A stretch of DNA of 64,000 nucleotides from Pontibacter pamirensis (GCF_010015475.1 NZ_SSNI01000008.1:1-64000), one strand, 5' to 3'. Shown: positions 15,588-23,671, numbered from the stretch's first letter. The notes: a model not told the origin generated them from the letters alone. Translations and numbers: made by a program.

Positions 15588-16478
15588 TTATTTCTTAAAC
15601 CTGTCTGCCACCACAAGTTCTTTTGTGCCGTGGGACCAGGAATAGAAGCCATTGCCTGACTTGATGCCTTTGTGGCCGGCTTGTACCATGTTTACCAGCA
15701 GCGGGCATGGTGCGTATTTCGGGTTGCCAAAACCATCGTGCAGCACGTTCAGGATAGACAGGCACACATCCAGGCCAATAAAGTCAGCCAACTGGAGCGG
15801 GCCCATCGGGTGTGCCATACCTAACTTCATGATGGTATCTATCTCCTCTACACCAGCCACACCTTCATATAAACTGTAGATAGCCTCGTTAATCATTGGC
15901 ATCAGGATACGGTTTGCCACAAAGCCAGGATAGTCGTTTGCCTCTGCAGGAACTTTGCCCAGCTTTTTCGACAATTCAATAATTCTTTCAGTTACCTCAT
16001 CAGAAGTAGAGTAGCCGCGAATTACCTCGACCAGCTTCATCACTGGTACCGGGTTCATGAAATGCATTCCAATCACCTTATCAGGGCGATCCGTTACTGA
16101 TGCTATTTTGGTGATAGAGATAGAGGAAGTATTGGAGGCAAGTATGGCCTCTGGCTTGGTGAAGCTGTTGAGGTCGCGGAATATTTTTAGCTTCAGGTCA
16201 ACGTTTTCGGTGGCGGCTTCCACCACTAGGTCCACGTCCTGCACGCCTTCCTGCATGTTAGTATAGGTGGTGATGTTTTGTAGCGTCTGCTCTTTTTGTT
16301 CCTCCGTCAGGTTGCCTTTGGAGATAATGCGGTCGAGGTTTTTTGAAATAGTTCCGATGGCCTTTTGCAGTGCTTCTTCAGAAATATCTATAAGTGAAAC
16401 AGGAAAACCATTCTGCGCAAACACATGTGCGATGCCGTTTCCCATGGTTCCAGATCCAATAACTGCAATTTTCTTCAT
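15588..16478 (-). CDS. 3-hydroxybutyryl-CoA/3-hydroxyacyl-CoA dehydrogenase
   Basis: A 296-residue NAD-dependent dehydrogenase that oxidises (S)-3-hydroxyacyl-CoA, or runs in reverse in butyrate-type pathways. The N-terminal Rossmann motif is GSGTMGNGIAHVFA. The substrate domain holds ASNTSSISITKIA, then GMHFMNPVPVMKLVEVI with the catalytic histidine, and the C-terminal domain contains FVANRILMPMINEAIY and GPLQLADFIGLDV. It is a short, single-function PaaH/Hbd type, not a FadB fusion. No other beta-oxidation genes are adjacent. A 20-bp perfect palindrome lies 85 bases upstream and may be a regulator site. Confidence 0.94.
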   Translation of the reverse strand: MKKIAVIGSGTMGNGIAHVFAQNGFPVSLIDISEEALQKAIGTISKNLDRIISKGNLTEEQKEQTLQNITTYTNMQEGVQDVDLVVEAATENVDLKLKIFRDLNSFTKPEAILASNTSSISITKIASVTDRPDKVIGMHFMNPVPVMKLVEVIRGYSTSDEVTERIIELSKKLGKVPAEANDYPGFVANRILMPMINEAIYSLYEGVAGVEEIDTIMKLGMAHPMGPLQLADFIGLDVCLSILNVLHDGFGNPKYAPCPLLVNMVQAGHKGIKSGNGFYSWSHGTKELVVADRFKK

Positions 16479-16562
16479 ATTGCTCTATATAATTAGGTTT
16501 GGTTAGGTATACAAAGCTAATAGAAATAGAGGTATTTTGAGGACAAGGCTAAGGCATCTTTG

Positions 16563-16582
16563 AAATCTTAAATTTAAGATTT
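16563..16582. promoter_or_regulatory. Perfect 20-bp palindrome upstream of the dehydrogenase gene
   Basis: AAATCTTAAATTTAAGATTT is its own reverse complement. It lies about 85 bases before the dehydrogenase start and has no T-run or GC stem. It fits a binding site for a dimeric regulator. The regulator is unknown. Confidence 0.4.
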
Positions 16583-16889
16583 AGCCAAGCAATTGATAAA
16601 ATTGTTTCAATAGAAGTGCAGGAATAGCATTATTTATTATTTATAAGAAAGTAGTAGCTAGTCTGTAAATGTTTAACTTGTTGTAAATCAATTTGTTTAA
16701 GGTCATTATAACCTCGATTATTCTCAATTGATTTTAAATGTTCTATAAAGTAATTGAAAATTACAAATCTTTTATATAGGAGCCTCGTAAAAAGCCTTAT
16801 TAATTTAAAGTACAAGAGATGCTGCCTGTTATTTTGACGAAAACGTGGGAAAGCAAGTAGTTAATCTGAACAAAAACTAAAATAGAACA
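16583..16889. other. AT-rich spacer without a gene
   Basis: Apart from the divergent control regions of the flanking genes, I see no coding pattern or RNA gene here. A minus-strand open frame at 16630-16815 is AT-rich, lacks family features and is not called. Confidence 0.5.
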
Positions 16890-17039
16890 ATGGGAAATTT
16901 ACTTTATTTAATAGCTGTAGTACTAGTGATTTTCTGGCTGATCGGGTTCTTAGGATTTCCGAGCGCTGTTGGTGGTATTATTCATGTACTTCTGGTGCTA
17001 GCCGTTATCGCAGTATTGCTTCGTCTTATTCGGGGTTAA
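16890..17039 (+). CDS. lmo0937-family small membrane protein, copy 1
   Basis: A 49-residue protein starting MGNLLYLIAVVLVIFWLIGFLG and ending LLRLIRG. It has two hydrophobic helices with a short GFPSAVGG turn. This matches the small membrane proteins annotated lmo0937 family or DUF5670, which are widespread and of unknown function. It is often stress-linked by context in other bacteria, but no such evidence is seen here. A near-identical copy follows after 53 bases. Confidence 0.85.
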   Translation: MGNLLYLIAVVLVIFWLIGFLGFPSAVGGIIHVLLVLAVIAVLLRLIRG

Positions 17040-17092
17040 CTTCAATAAGCGAATTTCGTAATATCTTTTGAACACACTAAACAAATAAAACT

Positions 17093-17242
17093 ATGGGAAA
17101 TTTATTGTATATTATAGCAGTGGTACTAGTGATTATCTGGCTGATTGGTTTCTTAGGATTCCCTGATGCTGTAGGTGGTCTGATCCACATACTACTTGTA
17201 ATTGCAATTATTGTGGTCTTATTAAGACTCATAAGAGGCTGA
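17093..17242 (+). CDS. lmo0937-family small membrane protein, copy 2
   Basis: A 49-residue tandem paralogue of the gene at 16890-17039. It starts MGNLLYIIAVVLVIIWLIGFLG and ends LLRLIRG. The two differ at only about ten positions, all conservative apart from Ser to Asp in the central turn (GFPSAVGG versus GFPDAVGG). Conservation of the protein despite silent DNA changes argues that both copies are translated and selected. They share one terminator, so they probably form a two-gene operon. Confidence 0.85.
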   Translation: MGNLLYIIAVVLVIIWLIGFLGFPDAVGGLIHILLVIAIIVVLLRLIRG

Positions 17243-17261
17243 TAATACCTTTGTAGAACAT

Positions 17262-17300
17262 AAAAAAAGCGGCTGCCTATTACTGGCAGCCGCTTTTTTT
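17262..17300. terminator. Strong bidirectional terminator
   Basis: A 15-bp stem (AAAAAAGCGGCTGCC / GGCAGCCGCTTTTTT) with a 7-base loop serves the small membrane protein pair on the plus strand and the convergent beta-barrel gene on the minus strand. Confidence 0.9.
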
Positions 17301-17317
17301 ATGTTAACCTTTTACCC

Positions 17318-18052
17318 TTACCTGCTGGTGAAAGGAATGTTGAATCCCACCCTGAATACAGGGTTGTTGTATGGGTTACCGATCACATTGTCGTTCACGT
17401 TATACAATAGCAGCATGTCTACTGACGCTTTGTCGCTGATGCGCTGCCTATAACCTACACCCACCAAAGGAAGCGTGATGTTGGTGCGGTCGTTGCTGAG
17501 GCCCCCGTAGATGTCTTCGTATCTGGTGTTGAGAAGTTCGACCTCAGCATGTCCTAAAATCGCACCGTCCCCGATGTTAAAAAGCTCTAACTGCGTAAAG
17601 GCACGGCCGCCATAGCTGCTGTAAGAATACCCTCTGAATTTAGAGTAGTGGTATACAGCGCCCACACCCATACTGAATTTATCCGTTAGCCTATACCCAA
17701 GTATAGGCAGCAGCGATATGTTTGTGTAAGTGCCGAACTGCAAACCAAAGCTGCCACCAAAGTACATGCGGTCAATTGGCCGGAGGGCTTGCTCCACTAC
17801 TTGCTCTTGCTCTCCGGGGAAAGGTAATCGCGCTGGCTGCTGCGTTGGCCGTGGCTGCACCGTTGGCTTTTGCTCCTGCTGTTGTTCTACTGGCCGTGTC
17901 CGTTCTGTAGGCATAGGAGGCCCTGTGGGCAACACAGGCTTGGTTCGTTCTGTTGTGTCGGGCTCTACCTGCGCCTGTGCTTTATTGCTAGAGAACAACA
18001 AGAACAGGAGCGAGCAGAGAATGCTATAAAATAAGCGCTGATGTTTTAGCAT
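17318..18052 (-). CDS. Secreted outer-membrane beta-barrel-like protein
   Basis: A 244-residue protein with a clear signal peptide (LFYSILCSLLFLLFSS, cleavage after QAQA near residue 27). A Pro/Gln/Thr-rich linker follows at about 30-80. The remainder has alternating strands such as MYFGGSFGLQFGTYTNISLLP, KFSMGVGAVYHYSKF and VGYRQRISDKASVDMLLLYN, and it ends in VFRVGFNIPFTSR. The pattern is that of a small 8- to 10-strand outer-membrane barrel. The linker may cross or bind the peptidoglycan layer. No specific function is recognised. It lies 32 bases after the ABC-F gene and could be co-transcribed with it. Confidence 0.7.
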   Translation of the reverse strand: MLKHQRLFYSILCSLLFLLFSSNKAQAQVEPDTTERTKPVLPTGPPMPTERTRPVEQQQEQKPTVQPRPTQQPARLPFPGEQEQVVEQALRPIDRMYFGGSFGLQFGTYTNISLLPILGYRLTDKFSMGVGAVYHYSKFRGYSYSSYGGRAFTQLELFNIGDGAILGHAEVELLNTRYEDIYGGLSNDRTNITLPLVGVGYRQRISDKASVDMLLLYNVNDNVIGNPYNNPVFRVGFNIPFTSR

Positions 18053-18084
18053 ATTCAGGTTTAGAGATGTGACAAGTTTATTTA

Positions 18085-19710
18085 TTACACCATTTCAGTG
18101 GCATACATCTTCTTGCGCAACTCCCTTATTGTGTCATCAGACAAATACTCTTCATATGTCATACGCTTATCGATGATACCATTAGGAGTAAGTTCGAGAA
18201 TACGGTTTGCAATCGTATCCACGAACTGCAGGTCATGCGAAGAGAAAAGGATTGTGCCATCAAATTCCCTCAGTGCATTGTTCAGGGCCGTAATGGACTC
18301 CAGATCCAGGTGATTGGTCGGCTCGTCAAACAGCAGCACGTTTCCGGACTGAAGCATCATTCTCGAGAACATGCAACGTACTTTCTCACCACCCGACAGC
18401 ACATTGGCTTGCTTCAGAGATTCTTCTCCAGAAAAGAGCATACGGCCAAGGAAGCCGCGGATAAAGCTCTCGTCTTTTTCTGTGGAGTACTGACGAAGCC
18501 AGTCTACCAGGTTCAGGTTTGTATCGAAGAACTCCTGATTGTCTTTCGGGAATAGAGAAGCCGTTATGGTGGTTCCCCAGGTATATTCACCAGTGTCCGG
18601 CTTTTCCTCACCCATCACAACACGGAAAAAAGTAGAGGCAGCAATATCGTTACGGCCTATCACCGCAATCTTATCCCCTTTGTTTACCATCAGGTTCACA
18701 TCGCTGAAGATAGTTACCCCGTCAACTGACTTGCTGAGGTTTTCAATGTTCAGTAATTGGTTGCCTGCTTCGCGTTCCGGCTTAAAGGCAATATAAGGAT
18801 ACTTGCGCGACGAAGGCTTAATATCATCCACTGTTAGTTTCTCCAGGAGTTTGGCACGTGAGGTAGCCTGCTTTGACTTGGAAGCGTTAGCGCTGAAACG
18901 GCGGATAAACTCTTCCAACTCTTTACGCTTGTCTTCTGTTTTCTTGTTTGCGTCTGAGCGCTGCTTGAGTGCCAGTTGGCTGGACTCGTACCAGAAGCTA
19001 TAATTACCGGCATAGAGCTGAATTTTTCCAAAGTCAATGTCAGCCACATGCGTACATACTGAATCCAGGAAGTGGCGGTCGTGAGACACCACAATGACAG
19101 TGTTCTGGAAATTATCCAGGAAGTTCTCCAGCCATATAATGGACTCTGCGTCCAGGTGGTTAGTCGGCTCATCCAGCAGCAGGATATCCGGGTTTCCGAA
19201 CAGGGCTTGGGCCAGCAACACACGCACTTTCTCGCTACCGCTCAAATCCTTCATCAAAGCATAGTGCAGGTTTTCTGTAATACCCAGGCCGCTCAGCAGT
19301 TCTGCTGCCTCGTACTCTGCATTCCAGCCTTCCAGATCAGCAAATTCACCCTCCAGTTCGGCAGCACGCAAACCGTCAGCCTCTGAGAAGTCGAGCTTTG
19401 CATAAATGAGATCTTTCTCCTGCATAATACCGAACAGGCGCTTGTGGCCCATAATAACAGTTTGCAGCACCTGCGCTTCATCGTACTCAAAGTGGTTCTG
19501 CTTTAACACAGCTAAGCGGGCATTGGCCGGAATATCTACAGTACCTGTGTTAGGATCAATTTCTCCGGAAAGTATTTTAAGGAAAGTAGATTTACCTGCA
19601 CCGTTGGCTCCAATCAGGCCGTAGCAGTTACCAGGAACAAACTTTATTGTTACATCTTCAAATAATGTGCGCTTGCCGTATGCCAAGCTGACATTGTTCG
19701 TACTGATCAT
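18085..19710 (-). CDS. ABC-F family ATPase (YbiT-like)
   Basis: A 541-residue soluble protein with two ABC domains and no membrane segments. Domain 1 carries [22 protein letters not shown] and LLLDEPTNHLD. Domain 2 carries GRNDIAAST (a degenerate Walker A in which Gly-Lys is replaced), LSGGEKVRCMFS and LLFDEPTNHLD. A charged linker (about 240-300, P-site tRNA-interaction motif) lies between. ABC-F proteins bind the ribosomal E site and rescue or regulate translation. The length and C-terminal KRMTYEEYL are closest to YbiT. The odd second Walker A, lacking the lysine, is typical of some YbiT-type proteins as I recall, but should be checked. Confidence 0.9.
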   Translation of the reverse strand: MISTNNVSLAYGKRTLFEDVTIKFVPGNCYGLIGANGAGKSTFLKILSGEIDPNTGTVDIPANARLAVLKQNHFEYDEAQVLQTVIMGHKRLFGIMQEKDLIYAKLDFSEADGLRAAELEGEFADLEGWNAEYEAAELLSGLGITENLHYALMKDLSGSEKVRVLLAQALFGNPDILLLDEPTNHLDAESIIWLENFLDNFQNTVIVVSHDRHFLDSVCTHVADIDFGKIQLYAGNYSFWYESSQLALKQRSDANKKTEDKRKELEEFIRRFSANASKSKQATSRAKLLEKLTVDDIKPSSRKYPYIAFKPEREAGNQLLNIENLSKSVDGVTIFSDVNLMVNKGDKIAVIGRNDIAASTFFRVVMGEEKPDTGEYTWGTTITASLFPKDNQEFFDTNLNLVDWLRQYSTEKDESFIRGFLGRMLFSGEESLKQANVLSGGEKVRCMFSRMMLQSGNVLLFDEPTNHLDLESITALNNALREFDGTILFSSHDLQFVDTIANRILELTPNGIIDKRMTYEEYLSDDTIRELRKKMYATEMV

Positions 19711-20044
19711 AAAGGTTTATGTATGAATATGAAAACTAGATTCGCATGCAAAGTTACGAAATAAAAGCGTGGTTTGGCATTTAACTCCAATTCCTCTATT
19801 CCGGGAGGTATCAATTTAGTGCCTCGCATATATTTAGCATTCAGGTGCTTGAGCTTTCTGTTTTAAAAAACATTCGGCAAACCACAACACCAAGCCTCTT
19901 TCTCTAGTATATAGTTTTAGTAATATACAGGTAGTGAACAGGATACGATGCATTTGATGACTTCGCATTATAAATTGTTAACCAATTGTACAGCTAATCT
20001 GTTCATTATAAATAAACTATTGAAAAACTTAAACTGAACATAAT
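19711..20044. other. Divergent intergenic region
   Basis: No gene is seen. On the minus strand TAACTTTG (19749-19756) fits a -7 element for the ABC-F gene 38 bases downstream, but no correctly spaced TTG accompanies it. The right part is AT-rich leader for the DUF4199 pair. Confidence 0.4.
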
Positions 20045-20518
20045 ATGGCATCATCTAACGTATCATACCAAAACATCGCAATCAAATACGGGATTTTGGT
20101 AGGGATAGCTCACATTGTTTATTTCCTGATTATGTGGGCAATTGGAGTACTTGAAATAATCGAACTGTCATTCTTAAGCGGCTTGTTTCTGATAATAGGT
20201 ATAGTAGTGGCAATTTCGAGTTACAAGAAGGCAAGGAGAGGCGGTATCAGGTATTTAGAGGGATTCGGTATAGGTGCTACAGTAGGAGTGGTGTCCTCTG
20301 CTATCTTAGCGCTTTTTCTGGTGATTTTCTTAAGTGCATTCAGAACGGGTTATCTCGAAAACCTACAGGCAAGCGCCCTGTTTCCACAAGGTCTCACCTT
20401 GCTGTCTCTGTTTGCTCTGACTATTCTGTACGGTACCATACCTGGTGCCTTAACTGCCTTCATAGCCATGCAGTGGTTTAAACGCGAGGATCATAATACA
20501 ATGCCAAGCCAGGACTAA
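20045..20518 (+). CDS. DUF4199 membrane protein, copy 1
   Basis: A 157-residue inner-membrane protein with four predicted helices (about 15-35, 40-60, 75-100 and 120-145). The start IAIKYGILVGIAHIVYFLIMW and the central YKKARRGGIRYLEGFGIG fit DUF4199, a Bacteroidota family of unknown function. The last helix ends in AFIAMQWFKRED, which is nearly repeated in the next gene (SFIAMQFFKRDD). The gap to that gene is 50 bases. Function is unknown. Confidence 0.85.
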   Translation: MASSNVSYQNIAIKYGILVGIAHIVYFLIMWAIGVLEIIELSFLSGLFLIIGIVVAISSYKKARRGGIRYLEGFGIGATVGVVSSAILALFLVIFLSAFRTGYLENLQASALFPQGLTLLSLFALTILYGTIPGALTAFIAMQWFKREDHNTMPSQD

Positions 20519-20568
20519 CAACCTTAGAAAAATCTCAAGCACATTTATAAAGGAACTCACTGATATTT

Positions 20569-21027
20569 ATGGAAAAGATAGGCCTCAAGTACGGCTTTCT
20601 GACAGCTGTTGGTTTAATCCTGTATTTTTTCTTAATGAAACTGTTAGACCTCATTCATATCATGGAGCTGCGCTTCTTGAACGGTGTGATCATGGCTGTA
20701 GGGGTTGTACTTGCCATCAGGTCCTTTAAAGCTGTAGCAGCAGGGGATTTCAGTTACTTCAAAGGGTTGGGAACCGGTGTTATTACAGCTGTGGCAGGAA
20801 CTGTTCTCTTTGCTGCCTTTATGGTAGTTTACGTTAACATAGCAGGAGATGAAATGACAGACATGTTAAGTTCAGAGCGCTATTTTGGTGGAAGGGTAGA
20901 AGAGACTCCCGGCATCGTGGTTTTTTCTGTGCTGATGCTGGAGGGGCTAATCTCCGGATTTATGATTTCTTTTATTGCGATGCAGTTTTTCAAAAGAGAT
21001 GATTACAAATCCCCTAAAAGTCCGTGA
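20569..21027 (+). CDS. DUF4199 membrane protein, copy 2
   Basis: A 152-residue paralogue of the preceding gene. It has four hydrophobic helices, a KYGFLTAVGLILYFFLMKLLDL start, the DUF4199 core (LRFLNGVIMAVGVVLAIRSFK) and the same C-terminal FIAMQFFKRDD. The pair probably arose by duplication and may form a heteromer; that is inference. A strong terminator follows. Confidence 0.85.
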   Translation: MEKIGLKYGFLTAVGLILYFFLMKLLDLIHIMELRFLNGVIMAVGVVLAIRSFKAVAAGDFSYFKGLGTGVITAVAGTVLFAAFMVVYVNIAGDEMTDMLSSERYFGGRVEETPGIVVFSVLMLEGLISGFMISFIAMQFFKRDDYKSPKSP

Positions 21028-21060
21028 GCTTTTTGCTCTAACTTCCTGCGGTACACTAGT

Positions 21061-21113
21061 AGGCACAAATAAAGCCGGCTACATTAACTATGTAGTCGGC
21101 TTTATTTGTGCCT
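21061..21113. terminator. Long bidirectional terminator
   Basis: AGGCACAAATAAAGCCGGCTA and its near-perfect complement TAGTCGGCTTTATTTGTGCCT pair over about 20 bp around a short loop. It separates the DUF4199 pair from the convergent gene at 21126-21359. Confidence 0.85.
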
Positions 21114-21125
21114 GTCAAGCTTGGG

Positions 21126-21359
21126 CTATTTTATAATGTGGTCAGGTCTTTGTATGATCTGTACAACCACCTCATGCACGTCCCCCTCTTTGTCTTCTAA
21201 ACGGTAAATAACCATAGGGTTATCTGCGTCTAATACCGACTCTATTTCAATTACCCGCTCTCCTTCATCAAGTTTACTTTCCAACTGCGGGGTCAGATCT
21301 TCCAGAGCCTGTGCAAATTTAACTTCAAGTGTACTCGGGTTGTAATACGTTGTCCTCAT
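21126..21359 (-). CDS. Small acidic hypothetical protein
   Basis: A 77-residue soluble protein (MRTTYYNPSTLEVKFAQALE, then acidic stretches and VVVQIIQRPDHIIK). No signal peptide, membrane helix or known motif is visible. Its alternating strand/helix pattern suggests a compact fold. It ends 13 bases from a strong terminator and begins at an ATG. I do not recognise the family. Coding status rests on frame length, codon pattern and the terminator. Confidence 0.6.
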   Translation of the reverse strand: MRTTYYNPSTLEVKFAQALEDLTPQLESKLDEGERVIEIESVLDADNPMVIYRLEDKEGDVHEVVVQIIQRPDHIIK

Positions 21360-21660
21360 GTTGTTTTATTTAAATCAGAACCACATGATATGTTCGGGTT
21401 CTGCAGTTTTACTTATTAAAATTCAATTTAAAGCTTTATATAAGTATACCCCCTAGAACGGCTATTGTTGCATAAAAATGGTGATACTTAGCTAAAACAA
21501 AAGGCTATGAGTTCGATAACAGTGGTATTAATACAGAATTTTAAATAAACTATATATTTTATTTAAATAGTATTAAATATTGCCAATTGCCATCAACTTG
21601 TCGCGTCAGAATTCGTTAAAGAATAAGGTTGAAGTTTAACAACACTATGGTTTAACCTTA
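21360..21660. other. AT-rich divergent spacer without a gene
   Basis: The only structure noted is a short inverted pair TAAGGTT / AACCTTA directly before the gene at 21661. No open frame of note and no clear TAnnTTTG promoter were found. Confidence 0.4.
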
Positions 21661-22062
21661 ATGCACCCTATGAAGAATACTTTACTTATACTAATTTTTC
21701 TTGCTGTTGTGACCGGAAGTTCTGCCCAGAGCATGGGAGTGACAGATGACGGCCTTGATAAGGTGGTACTCGCTGTGGACCTGGATGGTCTTGCTATGGC
21801 AAACCTGGAGATGAAGCGGGAGTTGAAGCTAACGGAGGACCAGTATAATAAAGTGGCGCGTGTAAACGAGCTGCGATTTACTAAAATGGTAGAAGCAGAG
21901 CATACCTACGCTGCTAATGATATACTTCGTTCAAATTCTGTTCGTAAAATCCATATACAATGCGACCAAACGCTGAAGGATGTACTGGATGAACAGCAGA
22001 TGCGTCAGTTTCTGGAGTTGGAAGGTCGCTTCCATATGCAGCTTATGTCTGAAAACGAATAA
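21661..22062 (+). CDS. Secreted hypothetical protein, Spy/LTxxQ-like
   Basis: A 133-residue protein with a signal peptide (MKNTLLILIFLAVVTGSSAQ; the second Met at 21670 is an alternative start). The mature part is helical and contains ELKLTEDQYNKVARVNELR, which resembles the LTxxQ motif of Spy/CpxP-type periplasmic proteins, and VLDEQQMRQFLELEGR. Such proteins can act as envelope chaperones or metal-stress sensors. The resemblance is short, so function stays open. A strong shared terminator follows. Confidence 0.65.
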   Translation: MHPMKNTLLILIFLAVVTGSSAQSMGVTDDGLDKVVLAVDLDGLAMANLEMKRELKLTEDQYNKVARVNELRFTKMVEAEHTYAANDILRSNSVRKIHIQCDQTLKDVLDEQQMRQFLELEGRFHMQLMSENE

Positions 22063-22086
22063 GAGTAGGTTGTAGACACATGATTT

Positions 22087-22125
22087 AAAGCAGCAAAGGC
22101 CGAGTTAATCGGCCTTTGCTGCTTT
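22087..22125. terminator. Bidirectional terminator
   Basis: AAAGCAGCAAAGGCCGA / TCGGCCTTTGCTGCTTT forms a perfect 17-bp stem with a 5-base loop between two convergent genes. Its right arm encodes the last residues of the minus-strand lipoprotein gene, so that transcript ends almost on its stop codon. Confidence 0.9.
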
Positions 22126-22509
22126 ATAAGGTTCTTTATAGGTTACTTCCGATACTTTGCCCAAAGAATTGATTCGTACTTCTACACGGTTTGCTTCCGA
22201 TAAAGCAGATCTGTCAGCGCATTGCGTGCCAGGTTCAAGATAATAATAATAAATACGCTGGCTCCGCTCCAGTAATTCCTCACTGTCAGGCTTTCCTAAC
22301 AAATTCCGCAGTACGTACTCTTTCTGGCCATATAGTTCTTTTCTGATTTCTTCGAAGTCATCTGCCAGATCTCCGCGTTTCCCCTCACAGCCATAACGAT
22401 CTTCTTTCCAGGTGTCGCTGTCAAAACTTTGCAGGTTCTCTGGAGTTCCGCAGGAAATTAAAAGCCCCAACACAACTAATGCAGGAAAGATAAATTGTTG
22501 CTTTAACAT
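22105..22509 (-). CDS. Hypothetical lipoprotein
   Basis: A 134-residue protein from the ATG at 22509, chosen because it begins a lipoprotein signal (MLKQQFIFPALVVLGLLISC). An upstream in-frame ATG at 22554 would add 15 residues ahead of the signal. The mature protein is charged, with two cysteines (YGCEGKR and TQCADRS) that could form a disulfide, and a segment (LLGKPDSEELL) reminiscent of the SmpA/BamE-like fold. That likeness is weak. It is convergent with the Spy-like gene. Confidence 0.65.
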   Translation of the reverse strand: MLKQQFIFPALVVLGLLISCGTPENLQSFDSDTWKEDRYGCEGKRGDLADDFEEIRKELYGQKEYVLRNLLGKPDSEELLERSQRIYYYYLEPGTQCADRSALSEANRVEVRINSLGKVSEVTYKEPYKAAKAD

Positions 22510-22640
22510 AAGTTTGATTTGATACCATAAAGTTGCAGCCTGAAAATTTGCCACACAAGCTAATTGCTAAAATTGTGAATAATTCAGGCGATATGTAAAG
22601 ATATACCGGCTCTAAAAACTGTAAAAAAGCCCGGTAAGAC

Positions 22641-22670
22641 TTGATTTTATAATTACTTGCCCTTACTTTG
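22641..22670 (+). promoter_or_regulatory. Promoter of the L,D-transpeptidase gene
   Basis: TTG (22641-22643) is followed after 19 bases by TTACTTTG (22663-22670), one mismatch from TAnnTTTG. Transcription would start about 7 bases later. This makes a translation start at the TTG within the -7 box impossible and supports the ATG at 22779. Confidence 0.55.
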
Positions 22671-22778
22671 CAGATAGCAGTAACCAAAACTTTAACAATT
22701 TGTTCACCAGCAGCGGAACAATTATCGTCTGCTTGCCTGTTGCATAGCTTAACGTATCAACTGAAGCCAAAGAAACTT

Positions 22779-23597
22779 ATGTTAAGAGTAACCCTAACTT
22801 CATTAGCCCTCGGTTTATTATCTTTTACCTCTCCAGTTTCCAGTACTGGCGAAGCTGCCCTTGAAACTCTAACGGTAGTGCCAGAAATGGCTTCAATAAA
22901 TCGTACTACAGCTGTCACAATTGCAGAAAAGCAGTCTGCTTTTAATGACCATCTGCTTAGCATTTACAATGATGCTGATCTTAAGAACAAAGGACTTGCT
23001 TTCGAAGTCTTTGAAAAAGGCATGGTTGGCTTTCATAATTTCAAGCAAAAAGGCTTGGTAGCTCCTGCTAAATCCATCCTTACATTAATTGATTTTACAA
23101 AATCCAGCAGAGATAAGCGTCTTTGGATTATCGATTTGAAATCAAAGAAAGTTCTTTTTAATACGGTTGTGGCTCATGGTCGCAATACTGGCGAGGACAA
23201 AGCTATCAGGTTCTCTAATAAGCCAAATTCCTATATGAGCAGCCTTGGCTTTTATTTAACTGATGCCACCTACTTTGGCAAGCATGGCCTATCGTTGCGG
23301 TTAAGTGGAAAAGATGGAGCTTTCAACTCAAATGCTATGGCACGCGCTATTGTCATGCATGGGGCTGATTATGCAACTCCAGCTTTTGCTAAACAACATG
23401 GCCGCTTAGGCAGAAGTTTAGGATGCCCTGCAGTGCCACGCGAACTTTCAAAGGAAATTATACTGGCTATAAAAGATAAAACCGTCATGTACATTCATGG
23501 CAACGACAGCAACTATAAATCAGATTACCTGAACGCAACTTTGGCCGTCGAAGCTTTTACCCCCGAAATTTTGCCAGAAACAGTTGCTACGTTGTAA
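22779..23597 (+). CDS. L,D-transpeptidase family protein (murein, YkuD_2-like)
   Basis: A 272-residue secreted protein with a signal peptide (MLRVTLTSLALGLLSF). The catalytic region contains the conserved histidine of VMHGADYAT and the nucleophile cysteine of SLGCPAVP, as in the murein L,D-transpeptidase catalytic domain family. Preceding strands (LWIIDLKSKKVLFNTVVAHG) fit the family. Such enzymes link peptidoglycan side chains or attach proteins to them in the periplasm. The frame extends upstream to a TTG at 22668, but a promoter overlaps that codon. A perfect 68-bp palindrome follows the stop. Confidence 0.85.
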   Translation: MLRVTLTSLALGLLSFTSPVSSTGEAALETLTVVPEMASINRTTAVTIAEKQSAFNDHLLSIYNDADLKNKGLAFEVFEKGMVGFHNFKQKGLVAPAKSILTLIDFTKSSRDKRLWIIDLKSKKVLFNTVVAHGRNTGEDKAIRFSNKPNSYMSSLGFYLTDATYFGKHGLSLRLSGKDGAFNSNAMARAIVMHGADYATPAFAKQHGRLGRSLGCPAVPRELSKEIILAIKDKTVMYIHGNDSNYKSDYLNATLAVEAFTPEILPETVATL

Positions 23598-23603
23598 ATA
23601 TTT

Positions 23604-23671
23604 CATACCCGTAATAAACAGAAAGCCCCTGCTCTAGCTAGAGCAGGGGCTTTCTGTTTATTACGGGTATG
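23604..23671. terminator. Perfect 68-bp palindrome, probable terminator
   Basis: Positions 23604-23637 are the exact reverse complement of 23638-23671, with no spacer (centre CTAG|CTAG). The stem core is AGCCCCTGCTCTAG. It begins 6 bases after the L,D-transpeptidase stop. As RNA it would fold into a very strong hairpin. There is no long T-run, but internal T-rich stretches in the 3' arm may serve. Confidence 0.8.
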
